64,000 nt of DNA from Kryptolebias marmoratus (Eukaryota; Chordata; Actinopteri; Cyprinodontiformes; Rivulidae), in contig NC_051431.1 of the NCBI RefSeq assembly GCF_001649575.2, positions 21,674,692 through 21,738,691 on the forward strand, in the 5' to 3' direction. Positions 1 to 11,039 of this stretch are shown here, piece by piece. How positions within the stretch are numbered: the first letter of the stretch is position 1; every line of letters starts with the position of its first letter. The notes under the pieces are model-generated. The model did no database searches. It was not told the origin of the DNA and saw only the letters and a list, made by a program, of their open reading frames with translations. The position numbers and the translations under genes are program-made.

Positions 1-924
1 TAATGTGAACCGTGTTAGCTCAGGAGGCCGGTGGATAGTGAGCGGGGCTCCGGAACAGAAAGCAGATTCTGGACCTGAACTCAGGGAACAGAGTCTCTCT
101 GTCCCATCATAATGATGAGCCGGGTCTAGTATCATCTAAGGATGGTTGGTGTATTTGAAGACATCTACGTTGGGAAATTATATTGACAATATATTGTTTA
201 CTGCAGTCAGTGCATTAAGTCAACTGTTTTTGACTTAATGCACTGACCGGCGTGACTGTCACATGTCGCACAGAACCCATTTCCAAGTAGTATAGCTTTG
301 CTGGAAAAACAAATTTAAAAAAATCCCGTTTTTTTTTTTTTTTTGGCCATCTTTCAAAAATTTCTGTAAAAATAAAAATTGTACAATCTCACTGACCCTG
401 AATATAACACTAAGTGGGATAGTTAACTGAGTAAGACATAAAATAATGAGCTCATTATTTTGTGTTTAGTGATTCTGACCAGCTTGATTCACACAACATG
501 TTTTTATCAATATTGAGATGTGAAATTGGCTGTAGATTTAACCCACTTGGCCTGACAGATATTTATTTTACTATCACATCCAAAATCAAAACCACTCCAC
601 TTTATTTGCAATGATTTAGATTTTTTCATGTGGTTTATTTGTTAAAACAGAGCAAATACAGTGACTGTCCCAAATAAATTTTGTGTTTAGAATATCTGGC
701 CCATATTTATGGAGGACTGAAACTAACATACTTAGAAATAAAAGCAGAAAAATAAATGCACCAGACCTTCCTGAGTTTACTTGTGATAACTTCATATATA
801 CTTATTTCATTTTTTGACAACTATGATTGTTGCAGTGTTAATGTTTATTTATGATTAGAAGGAAGTCAAATGTAATTCATGAATGGCTGTAATTTATTTT
901 CTGACATCTGTTTACTTCTGACAG
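1..924. other. AT-rich sequence upstream of the transposase exon
   Basis: No coding exon is recognisable here. The stretch is AT-rich with several homopolymer runs and holds a perfect 17-bp-arm hairpin at 206-247. A BED zinc-finger exon, expected before the first transposase exon, was looked for on the plus strand and not found. The signal-peptide exon of siae, which should lie upstream of 3552, was also not identified. Confidence 0.5.
206..247. repeat. Perfect inverted repeat, 17-bp arms, 8-bp loop
   Basis: Positions 206-222 read GTCAGTGCATTAAGTCA, and 231-247 are its exact reverse complement, separated by 8 bases. It lies just inside a possible 8-bp copy (194-201) of the sequence flanking the right end of the hAT element. 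It could be an end of that element, a small separate insertion, or chance structure. Confidence 0.6.
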
Positions 925-2800
925 ATTTGAAGAATACCAGATGAATAAGAGGATCACAAATGAACCTCAACAGCCTTCCATATCACAATTTCTGGACACT
1001 CGTGCTGGGCAGTACAGTATGAATCATCCACAGCAGAAAGCCATTACAAATGCCTTACTACGTGACTTAATTATTGGTTGTAATCTGCCCCTGTCTATTG
1101 TGGAAAACAAGAGTTTTCGACACTTTCTGACAGTAGTCGACAGCAAATACAGCCCAATATGTCGCAGAACAATGACATCAAAAATAGAAGATCTTGCTGC
1201 TGAGAAACATTTGATGTTAAAAACCCAGCTGAGCCAGACTGATCATGTTTCAGTAACAGTGGACATTTGGTCAGACCGAAAGATGAGGGGTTTCCTTGGC
1301 ATCACTGTGCACTGGATACAAAAAGAAATTGAGAGGCTCGAGGTAAAATCAAAACTGTTGGCCTTTGAGCGCTTCAAAGGCTCGCACACAGGTGAAAGAA
1401 TCTGTGAAAAGTTTGAAGCTGTATGCGATGAATACAACATCAAAGATAAGCTAGATTACATTATAAGTGACAATGCTGCCAATATGCGAAAAGCATTCAC
1501 TGTATGCTTTCCCTCTGAGCAAGGTGAGGAACCTGATGATAATCATCATCTTGACGACCCAGAGCTCTGGCATGACTTACCCTTGGAAGATCAGGAAACA
1601 GTCGGTGCTTCTTTGGGAAAGAAACATCGCCTGCAATGTTTTGCTCACACACTTCAGCTGGTGGTGAGAGATGGCCTGACAGAGACCAAAGTGGCATCTC
1701 CTGCCCTTTCAAAGCTATCTAAGCTCAGCTCACTACTGCACACAAGCACAACATTGAAAGATGTGTTTGAAACTGAATTTGGTGAACGGAAAAGCATCCC
1801 TGCTTCTGTAATCACAAGATGGAATTCAACAGTGAGACAAGTGAAGGCGGTTCTTCAATGTGAACATCTAAAACTCTGTGCTGTTCTTGAAAAGGCTGGG
1901 CACAAGAAGTTGTTATTCACAATACGAGAGTGGAACTTGTTGAAGGAGATGGTGGACATCTTGAAACCGTTTGAAGAAGCAACTGATTTGACACAAGGTG
2001 AGAAAATAGTCACGATTAGTGCTGTTTTTCCATCTGTGCTGTCCCTCAATCACCACCTTGAGAAACTGAAGCCGCAAGTCCGTTTCCTGAATGGTCTGGT
2101 CAGCAGTCTCCAGGCATCTTTGAACAAAAGATTTCTTGGAATTTTTATCAGTGTGCAAATGGCAAGAGCAGAAGAAGGGATCACTGCACCCTTTTCAGAT
2201 CCAGTGTACCTCAAAGCAGCTGCTTTGGATCCAGCGTTTTCTCTGTTGTGGGTGGAACACCATGTGTTGGGCAGTCAGGACATGAAGACAGAAGTGACAC
2301 AAAAAGTTAAAGGTAAAGACTGTATTTGGTGTTCTTTTTCTGTATTATTTATTTATTGTCTAAAATTCTAATACAGGCTCTTTTGCCGCTGTTACTTGGA
2401 TGTTTTCTCAGATCTGATCCTGGAAAATGCTGCAGATCCTGCAAAGTCGGAGCAACACGTGACTCCTGGTGATAAAGATCAAAAGGACTGTGAAGATGGA
2501 GGACTGTTTGCTGCTTATTGTAAGAGGCAGAAGAAGGATGTCCAGACAAGTCCAGCACTACAGCTAAGTCATTACCTCCATATTGCTGATGGACAGAACG
2601 CCCTCTTGTTCTGGGCAATGAACATGCACACTCTTCCTTCACTGTTTAATGTGGCCACCAGAGTTTTGGCAGTGCCTGCTTGCAGTGCTCCAGTGGAGCG
2701 CGTCTTCAGCTATGGTGGCATCATTTTACGCCCTCATCGTGCACAAATGACAGACAGACTTTTGGCCAGTTTGGTCTTTTGCAAATGCAATGCAGAATAG
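925..2800 (+). CDS. hAT transposase (ZBED-like), two exons, N-terminal exon missing
   Basis: Two open exons, about 925-2312 and 2412-2800, join in phase across a 99-bp GT-AG intron. From the first in-window Met at 941 this gives about 586 residues. Family features seen: an RNase H-like start with a conserved Asp in SVTVDIWSDRKM, a second Asp in DYIISDNAANM, the CFAHTLQLVV helix, the RWNST motif, and the C-terminal dimerisation block PACSAPVERVFSYGG. An acceptor at 924 is followed in the same frame by FEEYQ before the Met, so translation probably enters from an earlier exon. That exon would normally encode the BED zinc finger and was not found here. No internal stop or frameshift was seen, so this is either a young element or a gene kept by selection. 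Role by family: cut-and-paste transposition in the nucleus. Confidence 0.85.
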
Positions 2801-3204
2801 TTAACTGAAATACAGTATCCTCAATTGCAGATTTCTGTTAATTGTTCAGTTGATATATTTGTTTTGTTTCTTGTGTCACTCAAACATGGACACATAAAAA
2901 TACATGTTCACTCAGTGACCAGGTCAGAGAAAAGAGGAAAAAACTGCTGTTATGGTTCTTTGTATTGTGCTGTGGAAATGTCAGCATTTTCGTCTTTTTT
3001 TATTGAATATCAAGTTTAACAGAACTGCGCAATAAAGAGGTCCAATTTAAAAATGTTTTTTATATTTTGTGTTCAGCTGCACATGTTCTATCATTTGAGA
3101 TAAATACAGATTTAAAAAAGAACAAATGGTCTATTATTTGAATTTTATGTATAATTGCAAATTATAAAAAAATAAATAAATAAAAACGACTCGAAATGAC
3201 TTGA

Positions 3205-3350
3205 AATTAAAGGTTCCTGACTTGAGACTTGACTTGACTTTTGCCTGTCTTGACTTGAGACTTGACTTGACTTGACCGTTTTTACTTGAGACTTGACTCG
3301 GACTTGAGGACAGAGACTTGAGACTTACTTGAGACTTGCAACACAGTGAC
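3205..3350. repeat. Subterminal GACTTGAGACTT tandem repeats of the hAT element
   Basis: About 140 bp of imperfect head-to-tail copies of GACTTGA and GACTTGAGACTT run up to the right terminal repeat. hAT transposases of several families bind short subterminal repeats, so these are plausible transposase-binding sites. The minus-strand open frame across them, rich in SLKS, is a repeat artefact. Confidence 0.7.
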
Positions 3351-3551
3351 TTGGTCACACCTCTGTTGTTTACATTTAGCCCTGAGCTGGGTGTCATTAC
3401 TTTAAGTACCTTAACACTAGAAAACAGAACTGAAGGCAACATACATGGTGTTTATACTGGATTTAATTATTATACACAGTGAAGTATTTTGAACTTGCTG
3501 TTAAATGAGTGCCAGTAATAATAATAATAATTAAACTGTCTGTGTGGACAG

Positions 3552-6500
3552 TTGTTGAGGACCTGCGCTTTGCCTCGTATTATGGAGACCACATGGTGCT
3601 GCAGAAGGCTCCACAGAGAGCCTCGCTGTGGGGCTTTGGCCCCGAGGGGTCACAGGTCACCATCCACCTGTCAGGCCCATCGACACAGAACATCACATCG
3701 GCCCCTGTGACAGAAGGTAAACGCAGCTCTTTCTCTGGCGCCTGCAGGGTTTGACCTGCAGTGACCGCAGGTAGATGAACAGCCATCACCCCTTCAGTGA
3801 AGCTTCACTGTTTATCTAAAATCCTAAAAATACTCAGAGTCCAGTCATCTGGGTCACATTTAGATGTGTGACGCTACCAAAAAACCTATTTCCAAAAGCT
3901 AATGGTACACTTTGACTAAAACATCAGAAGGTAGAGATGCAGACCAAGAATAAAACCTTTTTCAGCACCATAAAATGAGCACACCTTGACTATAATCGTT
4001 CACGCTTCAGGAACAAGCCAGCACACAGAGCTGCATTTGAACTGAAGTAGCCGTAGATGCGTTTTCCGCATAAACCGATGTTCTGACCAATCAGCTGACG
4101 CGTAACCCTGGGAGAATAAAGTTCTGCCCACGCCATGTGCACAGAATGGGCTCTCGCAGCGCCTAGGTGAGCAAAATGGCGTAGTTTTCGTCACACAGCC
4201 ACGTCAGCTGGAGCAGACTTCTTCACTTCTCGCGGCGTATGAACCCAGCACAGTTAAAAAAATCGCTCATAGATGCCGCTGCACCCTCCTCAGCTGAGGG
4301 GTTTCAGGCCGTTCCCCAAAGCCACCAATGGTGACCGTCGTCGGTGGACTTTGGGCCTCGACCTGCCTCCACTCCGGGTTCTGCGGAGGTCCAATCAGCC
4401 TCTGGAGTCCCTCGGAGAGACGGAGTGACAGCTGGCCGCGCCGCCTCGGGTCTGGCTATGACAACTGATGCAAGCTGATAAACAAATGTTCACTTCTGAT
4501 CTGATCCTTCCTTAAACTAATCTGGCAGAATTATTAACATTTTTGTGACCTACATTTCAAAGTGAAAGACTTAAAAATGAGCCCAAACTGTCCAAAGTCC
4601 AGTGCGCGTGAAGCCTAAACTTCAGATCCTGACCTTAAACATCACGTTCAGAGGTGTCTTTGGTTTTAGACAAATTTAAAAGCAAAGTCAAATCACTTGA
4701 ATTACTTGATGCCAAAGTTCTTAGCATTAAGTTGATTTTTGTTGTGTTGATTTATTGTCTGATTTTGATTCATTTTACTTAAAAAAAAAAAAAAAAGCAA
4801 ACTTGGTCTGTTTAATTGTAACATGTTATGATGAATGCTTCCCGTAATGAAGGGATTCAGTTGAAGTTTGATAAATGATAAAGGTGAACAAATCAAGTCC
4901 CAGCTGACATGGTTCCTAATGTTTTTATCAGGAGTCGATGGTTTATTTTAGCCGTTCAGCACAGCCCACCTTAGTGATCTGTGGGTGTAGCTCCGAGAGC
5001 GTTTTTCTCTCAGATGTAGGGTTTATAGAGGGATGAGTGTGGTGGTCGTACAACACAATCCAGCAAAAGCCGAAATGCTAAACTAGTCGTACAGAAACCG
5101 GTTGAATGGTTGAACTGAATGTTCGCGTTCGAAAACAGGTTACTCAGGTTCCCTCAGGTATGCAGCAAACGAAAGGAACGCATGCTAACCCACATTCATC
5201 GTACTAATTTTTTGCCATGTTTTCACTGCCTGCGTTTCATTTTATCCAGTTGATTATTTCAGGTGAGTTCGTCAAATCTAGACCGTCACCAGATGTTTTT
5301 AATTTTTGTTGCTTTTTGCTGAGCTGCTCTGCTTGTCCTCATTCCGTTGTCGGTGTTACAAAACGCTACGTCCGAAAAAAAGAAATGCACTGAAGTGGCC
5401 GCTGACGGCGCTAGGCGAGAGATTCGTGGCCGCCATCTTGCTAGGCATGTTGTAGCATACTGTTTACATGTTGAAGCCCCACATTGTTAATGCATTCTGT
5501 ATCCTGTGTCAACAGTCCATGTTTGCATTATTTTACTTTGATAAACATCATCTTCTTCTTCCCTCGGCTGTTCCCATTTCAGGTGTCTCTACAGTGGGTC
5601 ATCCTCCTCCGTCTAACTCTGTCCTCTGTGTCCTCTGTCCTCACTCCAACTCCCTCCATGTCCTCTCTAACTGCATCCATATGTCTCCTCTTTGTCTCTA
5701 ACATCCTTCTACCAATATACCCACTGTCCCTCCTCTGCACATGTCCAAACCATCTCAGTCTGGCCTCTCTAACTTTATCTCCCAGTGACATATGTTATTT
5801 TAATAAACATAAACCATACATACTGTGAAAACAGATCAGAGTATTCTACAATGAGCCTCCCACCAAGCCTGGTCAAGCAGTTATGGGGGCAAAACGCTGA
5901 TCTGACACTCTAATCAGACCAGTACATAACTGGACTTTACATGTCTACTTAGTCTAACCAGAGCTCTGCTATCAGTGTCTGTAGTTAATTACACTTAAAC
6001 TTATATAATTCTGTCTTTTTCCTCATAATGCTGGAAATATTTAGGTTTTCTATAACCTGAACTTCAGTATTTAAACATAAACAGGTGAGATTTTTGTCTG
6101 TCCTATACAATAATACACTACCCACTACACTACTTACCCACAAAGTAAGTAAAACAGGATTTTAGACTAATGTATATAGTGTTTACGCAAGTATGTTACT
6201 AATATTGATGGTATATTTATCAGTTAGCTGGTATATGCCTACCTTCAGCCCCAACTATAATCATACAATGTATTAGAAAAATGTTTCCATTGGTTAAAAA
6301 CAAAATCTAACACTACATTCTTTGAAGTTCAGGTTCTGATAATAATGATTAAAATTAAAACACTGGGTTTCTTGGCTGAGTTCAGGTGTATTTTGTCTCA
6401 CAAATCCTTGGTTTGCTGCCATACTGTCAGGAACAATAGAGGCCAAGTAGCACCTTCCAAGATGGCGGCACAAATTCTCCCCTCTTTAGCACTGCGGGTG

Positions 6501-9500
6501 GCCATTCCAGCATGTCTCTGTTTCAGTGGTAGCTACTTCTTCAATGTTACCATGGGCTTATTGTAGATTAATCCCTTCTAGTTTTGCTGGATGCTTGTTT
6601 AACTTGTGTTGCTGTATTTGATCCCTTTTTAATTTAATTAATTAATTTATTTTTTTTATGAGTGTGCATTGGTTGTCACTACTATTTGTAGCAAATGAAC
6701 TAGTGGCAAAAAAAGTCATGTTGTATGCTTGGTAAATTTGTCTGTTGTATTTTATATTCCCTTTTATTATTTTTATGTATGTGTGCTGGCTTTATCACTA
6801 CTTGCTGCAAATGAATTGCCCTTCGGGGACCAAATAAAACCAAATAAATTGAATTGAATTCTTTGGTGTTTTTAGAAAGTTGAACCTAAATCTGCATCTT
6901 GTTCTTGTAAGGCTGGTAAAAATAAAACATCCAAATTTACAAACTGTTTTGTAATTTTATGTGCGCTACAAACTCTCTAGATTAACATCACTGCATCTTT
7001 GCAGAGCTGCTCTGGACTGCTAGAAAACGCCTTTGAATTAACTCCCATTTTTGCTTTAAATCCAAACTCAAAGCACTAAAATGTGGCCTGACTTTCATAG
7101 CTATTGCACTAACTCTTCTCCTCAAAGGCATTTGGCTCGTGAGCCTCGACCCCGTCGACGCCGGCGGTCCCTACAATGTGACTGCCGTGTGTCGGGGCAG
7201 CAGCCGGACTCTGACAGACGTGCTGTTTGGAGACGTTTGGCTGTGCGGAGGACAGAGCAACATGTACTTCCAAACGTCTCAGGTACAGGGAGCCGCCTCT
7301 CTGACACAAGGACTGAAGAAATAAAACGCTAAATACGTCCCATCAAATCACTGAACAGACTTCCAGAGGGAAAGACATTTGTTTTATCTTTCAATATTCA
7401 TGTTCATTTATTCGCCTGTAGATCTTCAATGCGTCGGAGGAGCTGGCCCTCTCGTCTAAATACCCCCATGTGAGGACTTTTATGGCAGCTTTGGACACGA
7501 GTGACACTGAGCTGACTGATCTGATCGGAGTGGAGCTGCCCTGGTCCGTGCCCTCAGCCAGTAAGACCAAGATTTCTCTCATCACTCTTTGAGTTATTTG
7601 AAACACTTTAGGTACTGAAATGCAAAAGACACATTCCTAAAGTGAAACACTTTATTATAATCTACCATATTTTCCACACTATAGGACGCACTGTCAATAA
7701 ATGGTCCATTTTCAAACTTTTGTCATATATAAGGCAACTATAAGGTGCATTAAGTGAAACAAAACAGCCCTCTTCTTTTCAGAGAATACTGCACCAACGT
7801 AAGCGTCAAGTATAAACGCTCAGGTCCGAGCACCGTACATGGAGTCCTGCGACTATAACTGAGCCTTAATGCTGCCAGTGGTGCAGCTTTGTAGTTTAAC
7901 CAAAGGTGTCCTAAAACATCGACTTCTTACATATAAAAGGCGCTCCGGATTATAAGGCGCACTGTTGTTTTTTGAGAAAATTGAAGGCTTATAGTCCGGA
8001 AAATACGGTACTCTTACTACAGAGAGCCAATTGGTTGGATTTCTTTTTAGCGAAACATCTTCAGAACCACTGGATGGATTTTAATTCAAGTCTCTGGATG
8101 TACATCGACAGCTGGTTAACCTAATTCAAGATGGCCGCCACAGCTAAGCAACCTCGGCAAACGCATTTATAGCTATAACTCAGCCATTGATATATGTGGT
8201 GTGGTAGTAGCTGAGAGTCATCCTTAACTCATACCTGAAGCACTAAGAAACCGCACTATATTGCATAAGACTGTGCATAATTTTATTTTTCAAAATAGCT
8301 ATAATTTCTCATCAAAACATGATCTTAGTCTAAAGTTCGGGCGTTTAGTTATTTCTGCGTTTCCTAACATCAAAGTGTCTGATTGGCGAGCTGCTCTATT
8401 TCCAGATGTTGTGTCCCAGTTTTCGGCCGTGTGCTGGCTGTTCGGACGCTACATGTACGACAGGTTGAAGTACCCCGTAGGGCTGGTGGAGTCCTGCTGG
8501 GGGGGCACGCCTGTGGAGGCCTGGTCCTCAGGAAGGGCTCTGAAGCTCTGTGGATTGGACGACCCCGAGGACAGGTGAGGGCGTCCAGCCGACCCTGCGG
8601 TCCGACGTACGTAACGGGTGTCGACGTGTCTGTGCAGTAACGTCTGCTTCCTGCTTCCCTCAGCCCCCAAACGCAAAACTCGGCTTTGTGGAACGCGATG
8701 ATCCACCCACTCCTCAACATGACCATCTACGGAGCTATCTGGTATCAAGGTAACACGGGACCTCGCGGGCAGTCCGCGTTCGGAAAGCTCAAGATCACAA
8801 AGTCCGTCAGGTTCTTTTTTTTCCTCTCTCCCAGGTGAGGCGAACGCCAACTATCATAAGGACAAGTACAACTGCTCTTTCCCTGCAATGATCGACGACT
8901 GGAGGATGGCGTTCCACCAAGGCTCAGGGTGGCAGACGGCTCCCGACTTCCCGTTTGGATTCGTTCAAGTACGCTCAGCATCTGACCGCTTGAAACCTCT
9001 CATTCCGTTGTCCCAAAGACGCAGAAAGATTGTATGCTGAAGTCATCTCTCTGAAGGTAGAATAAACAGCACAGACTGCCCTCTTTGCACATTTCTTCCA
9101 CCAGCTGGCCACTTACAAAGAAAACACGACAGATGACGGCTTTCCGGACATCCGCTGGCACCAGACAGCCGACGTGGGCTTCGTCTCAAATCTCAGGATG
9201 AAGAAAACCTTCATGGCCGTGGCGTTCGATTTACCCGATAAAACTTCGCCGTACGGCACGTAAGGATCCACGTTATAGGATGATGGTACAAGGAGCGAGT
9301 GAGGGGGGAGGGGTAAATCTAACAAAGACATTTAAACTTCGCTTACACCGCCTGTATGTGAGATTAACGGGTGGAAAATTTAAGGGATTATTGCTAACTC
9401 CCTCTAAAATCTGTTTTTTTTTGTTTGTTTTTTTACCAGTGAGTAAGAAATGACAAAGATGTAGTCATTTTAATCAGACCTTATAAATGTTGTGTGATCT

Positions 9501-10942
9501 ACTACCACACCATGTTTTGGCAGCCATTTTGAATTGGATTGACTCCAAAAGTTGATCATTTTAAGACTAGTTTTCTCTGAAATTGCACTTCCAAAGACAG
9601 CTGCCTGTAGCTATTTAAGTTTTTTTTTTTTTTTAATCTCGCTACACCTGCAACTTGGTCATAGAGTCAAACAGTTTTGACAAACCACAAACCCATTATT
9701 TTGCATGTTTTCCTTGTTTCCCTGCTCCAACACACCTGATTCAGTGGTTAAATTCCCTCTTCATGTTCTGCAGAAGCCCGTTAATCAGCCATTGATTCAA
9801 ATCAGATGTGTTGGAGCAGAGAAACAAGGAAAACATGCAGGATGGTGGCCCTCGAGTATCAGGACTGGACACCCCTGTTTTAGACCAATTAGTGTTCAAG
9901 TGTCTAAAAGTAATTTATACCAAATTTTTGAAGTTTGGGCAAAATATGAGATGAGAAAAAAATCAAACAAAAGGAGAAAATTTAAGAGATATCAAACCAA
10001 TGAGCTAAAAGAACTTTACCTTGGCTGAATGTTTTTAATGTGAAGCAGCGTCTTTAAGTGTAGGATTACAGGACAAAAAGACAATTGCCTGGTGCATCTT
10101 AAATTTTTGCTGTTCTTGTCCTTTAAAAGTACATAAAAGTGGGATTTTTTTTTTTTAGCAATTTGGTTCTAATTAAACGGAGTATAATAACACTTATTGA
10201 GCAGACACTTAAAAAGTTTGTTATGATGGCAAATATCAAAACTGACCAAAATCATTGGTCATAAATCTGTACCACAGATGCGTGTGAATCAGTGGGTCAC
10301 GTCTTTTTTCTTTATTGCTTGTCAGAGCTCATGTTTTGTGAGTTTTTGCAGCTTTTTGTTTGGTTTTGTTTCAGAATCCATCCCAGAGACAAGCAGGATG
10401 TAGCTCACAGGCTGACGCTGGGTGCCAGAGCGGTGGCTTATGGCGAGAAGGGCGTAGCCTTCGCCGGCCCTTTCCCGTATCGCATCGTGTCCACTGATGA
10501 GTCCGTCAACATCACCTACGACCAGCCAGTCTCTGTTGCGCCATCCAAAAACATCTTTGAGGTGAGCCTGGCACTTCAGCAGCCAAAACAAACAAACAAA
10601 AAAAAAGGGGTTAAATTTAAAGGTTAACGGTATCATTTAATGACGTCTCAGATCTGCTGCTCAGAAAGGAAAGCTCCGTGCGGGCCCGGGTCCTCGTGGG
10701 TTCCAGCTGCCATCCTGAGCTGGAATCAGACGTCGGTCCAGCTGTCCGCCAGCTCGTGTCCTCGTCCGTCTGAAGCGACAGCTGTTCGGTACGCCTGGAG
10801 CGACTGGCCCTGCGGGTTCAAAGCCTGTCCCGTGTACAGCGCCGCCCGGATCCTACCCGCTCCTCCTTTTCTCATCCATAAGTACTCAGGCCCATTAAAA
10901 CGCCCGGGAACGCCACCGGAGCAGGACCCCAGAGGAGAATAA
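3552..10942 (+). CDS. siae: Sialate O-acetylesterase (sialic acid 9-O-acetylesterase), 5' exon missing
   Basis: Nine exons are in phase: 3552-3716, 7128-7282, 7422-7560, 8406-8574, 8664-8749, 8835-8968, 9105-9259, 10375-10561 and 10652-10942. The enzyme removes O-acetyl groups from sialic acids on glycoproteins, in lysosomes or after secretion. Seen: an N-terminal FASYYGDHMVLQ strand, the nucleophile motif GDVWLCGGQSNM with the catalytic Ser in exon 2, SWWGTPVEAW-like sequence (ESCWGGTPVEAWSSGR), ALWNAMIHPLLNMTIYGA, the DGFPDIRWHQTAD block carrying the catalytic Asp/His region, IHPRDKQDVAHRLTLGAR, and a C-terminal RYAWSDWPC. There are several N-glycosylation sequons. The first exon, with start codon and signal peptide, is not identified; the first exon listed begins with two bases of a split codon. 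The gene is convergent with tbrg1, matching human 11q24. Introns carry a LINE fragment, a TA-flanked MITE and a dispersed repeat. Confidence 0.93.
5549..5790 (-). mobile_element. Non-LTR retrotransposon fragment (RTE-like, C-terminal RT region)
   Basis: Read on the minus strand it encodes LGDKVREARLRWFGHVQRRD followed by SGYIGRRMLE, the C-terminal end of an RTE-like LINE polyprotein. The same protein tail occurs on the plus strand at about 43900-44150. The 5' part is missing and the reading frame is short, so it is dead. It sits in a siae intron in antisense orientation. Confidence 0.75.
6590..6861 (+). mobile_element. LINE 3' end with CCTTCGGGG tail and short AATTG repeats
   Basis: The block ends in GCCCTTCGGGGACCAAATAA followed by short AATTGAATTG repeats. 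That resembles the 3' tail of teleost L2/CR1-type LINEs, which end in a conserved hairpin and a short tandem repeat. No reverse transcriptase remains. It lies in the siae intron about 270 bp before exon 7128. Confidence 0.55.
7665..8008. mobile_element. MITE with CCRTATTTTCC terminal inverted repeats, TA target sites
   Basis: The left end starts CCATATTTTCCACACTATA and the right end finishes TATAGTCCGGAAAATACGG. They are imperfect inverted repeats directly flanked by TA (7663-7664 and 8009-8010). The TA duplication suggests a Tc1/mariner-like transposase mobilised it. A second copy in inverted arrangement lies at 11432-11906. There is no coding capacity. It is in the siae intron between exons 7422-7560 and 8406-8574. 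Confidence 0.75.
8011..8345 (+). repeat. Dispersed repeat family A (AAGATGGCCGCCACAGC type)
   Basis: The block contains the signatures ATTCAAGATGGCCGCCACAG and GTGGTAGTAGCTGAGAGTCA. Related copies or fragments are at about 9500-9560, 13435-13500 and 41690-41830 in reverse orientation, and at 54090-54968 and 58775-59262 in forward orientation. No protein is encoded. It ends about 60 bp before siae exon 8406. Confidence 0.65.
9260..10374. other. siae intron 7
   Basis: The intron holds a short reverse fragment of repeat family A near 9500-9560 (CTACTACCACACC and CAGCCATTTTGAATTGG) and a hAT MITE relic ending at 9876. The rest is AT-rich with poly-T runs and no exon I can recognise. Confidence 0.55.
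9690..9876. mobile_element. hAT-type MITE relic (CTCCAACACACCTGATT family)
   Basis: The right half matches the element at 16895-17106: GTGTTGGAGCAGAGAAAC, then GGATGGTGGCCCT, then a CACCCCTG end at 9876. The inner part of the left half is present (GCTCCAACACACCTGATTC), but the left terminal bases have diverged or been replaced, so the start is approximate. Confidence 0.65.
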
Positions 10943-11039
10943 ACAAACTCAAACTCTAAGGGTTGGTTGAAATGTTGCCAATATTTTTTTTTGTGGGGGC
11001 TTCTTTTTATTTATTTTTGGATGAATGTAGAATCACTTG

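Larger units (their letters stand above)
925..3365 (+). mobile_element. hAT-superfamily DNA transposon (left end unresolved)
   Basis: The element contains an open two-exon hAT transposase (925-2800). The right end is a short CAGAGGTG-type terminal repeat, read on the minus strand, ending at 3365. The 8 bases after it, TTGTTTAC (3366-3373), also occur at 194-201, which may be the target-site duplication. However, the sequence after 201 does not match the right terminal repeat, so the left end is unresolved and may even lie before the window. It would sit in siae intron 1 or just upstream of that gene. Confidence 0.7.
3717..7127. other. siae intron with LINE debris
   Basis: Within this 3.4-kb intron only the reverse-oriented LINE fragment near 5549-5790 and a LINE 3' tail near 6590-6861 are recognisable. 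The remainder, including a G+C-richer block at about 4200-4440, shows no coding exon I can support. Confidence 0.5.

Noticed and set aside
194..201. TTGTTTAC as proven left target duplication of the hAT element
   Set aside because: The adjacent sequence does not match the right terminal repeat, and an 8-mer in AT-rich DNA can match by chance. It is kept only as a possibility.
3134..3442. Minus-strand SLKS-rich frame
   Set aside because: It runs through the hAT subterminal tandem repeats and has no protein signature.
8449..8850. Minus-strand 133-codon frame
   Set aside because: It is antisense to siae exons whose plus-strand product is clearly conserved.
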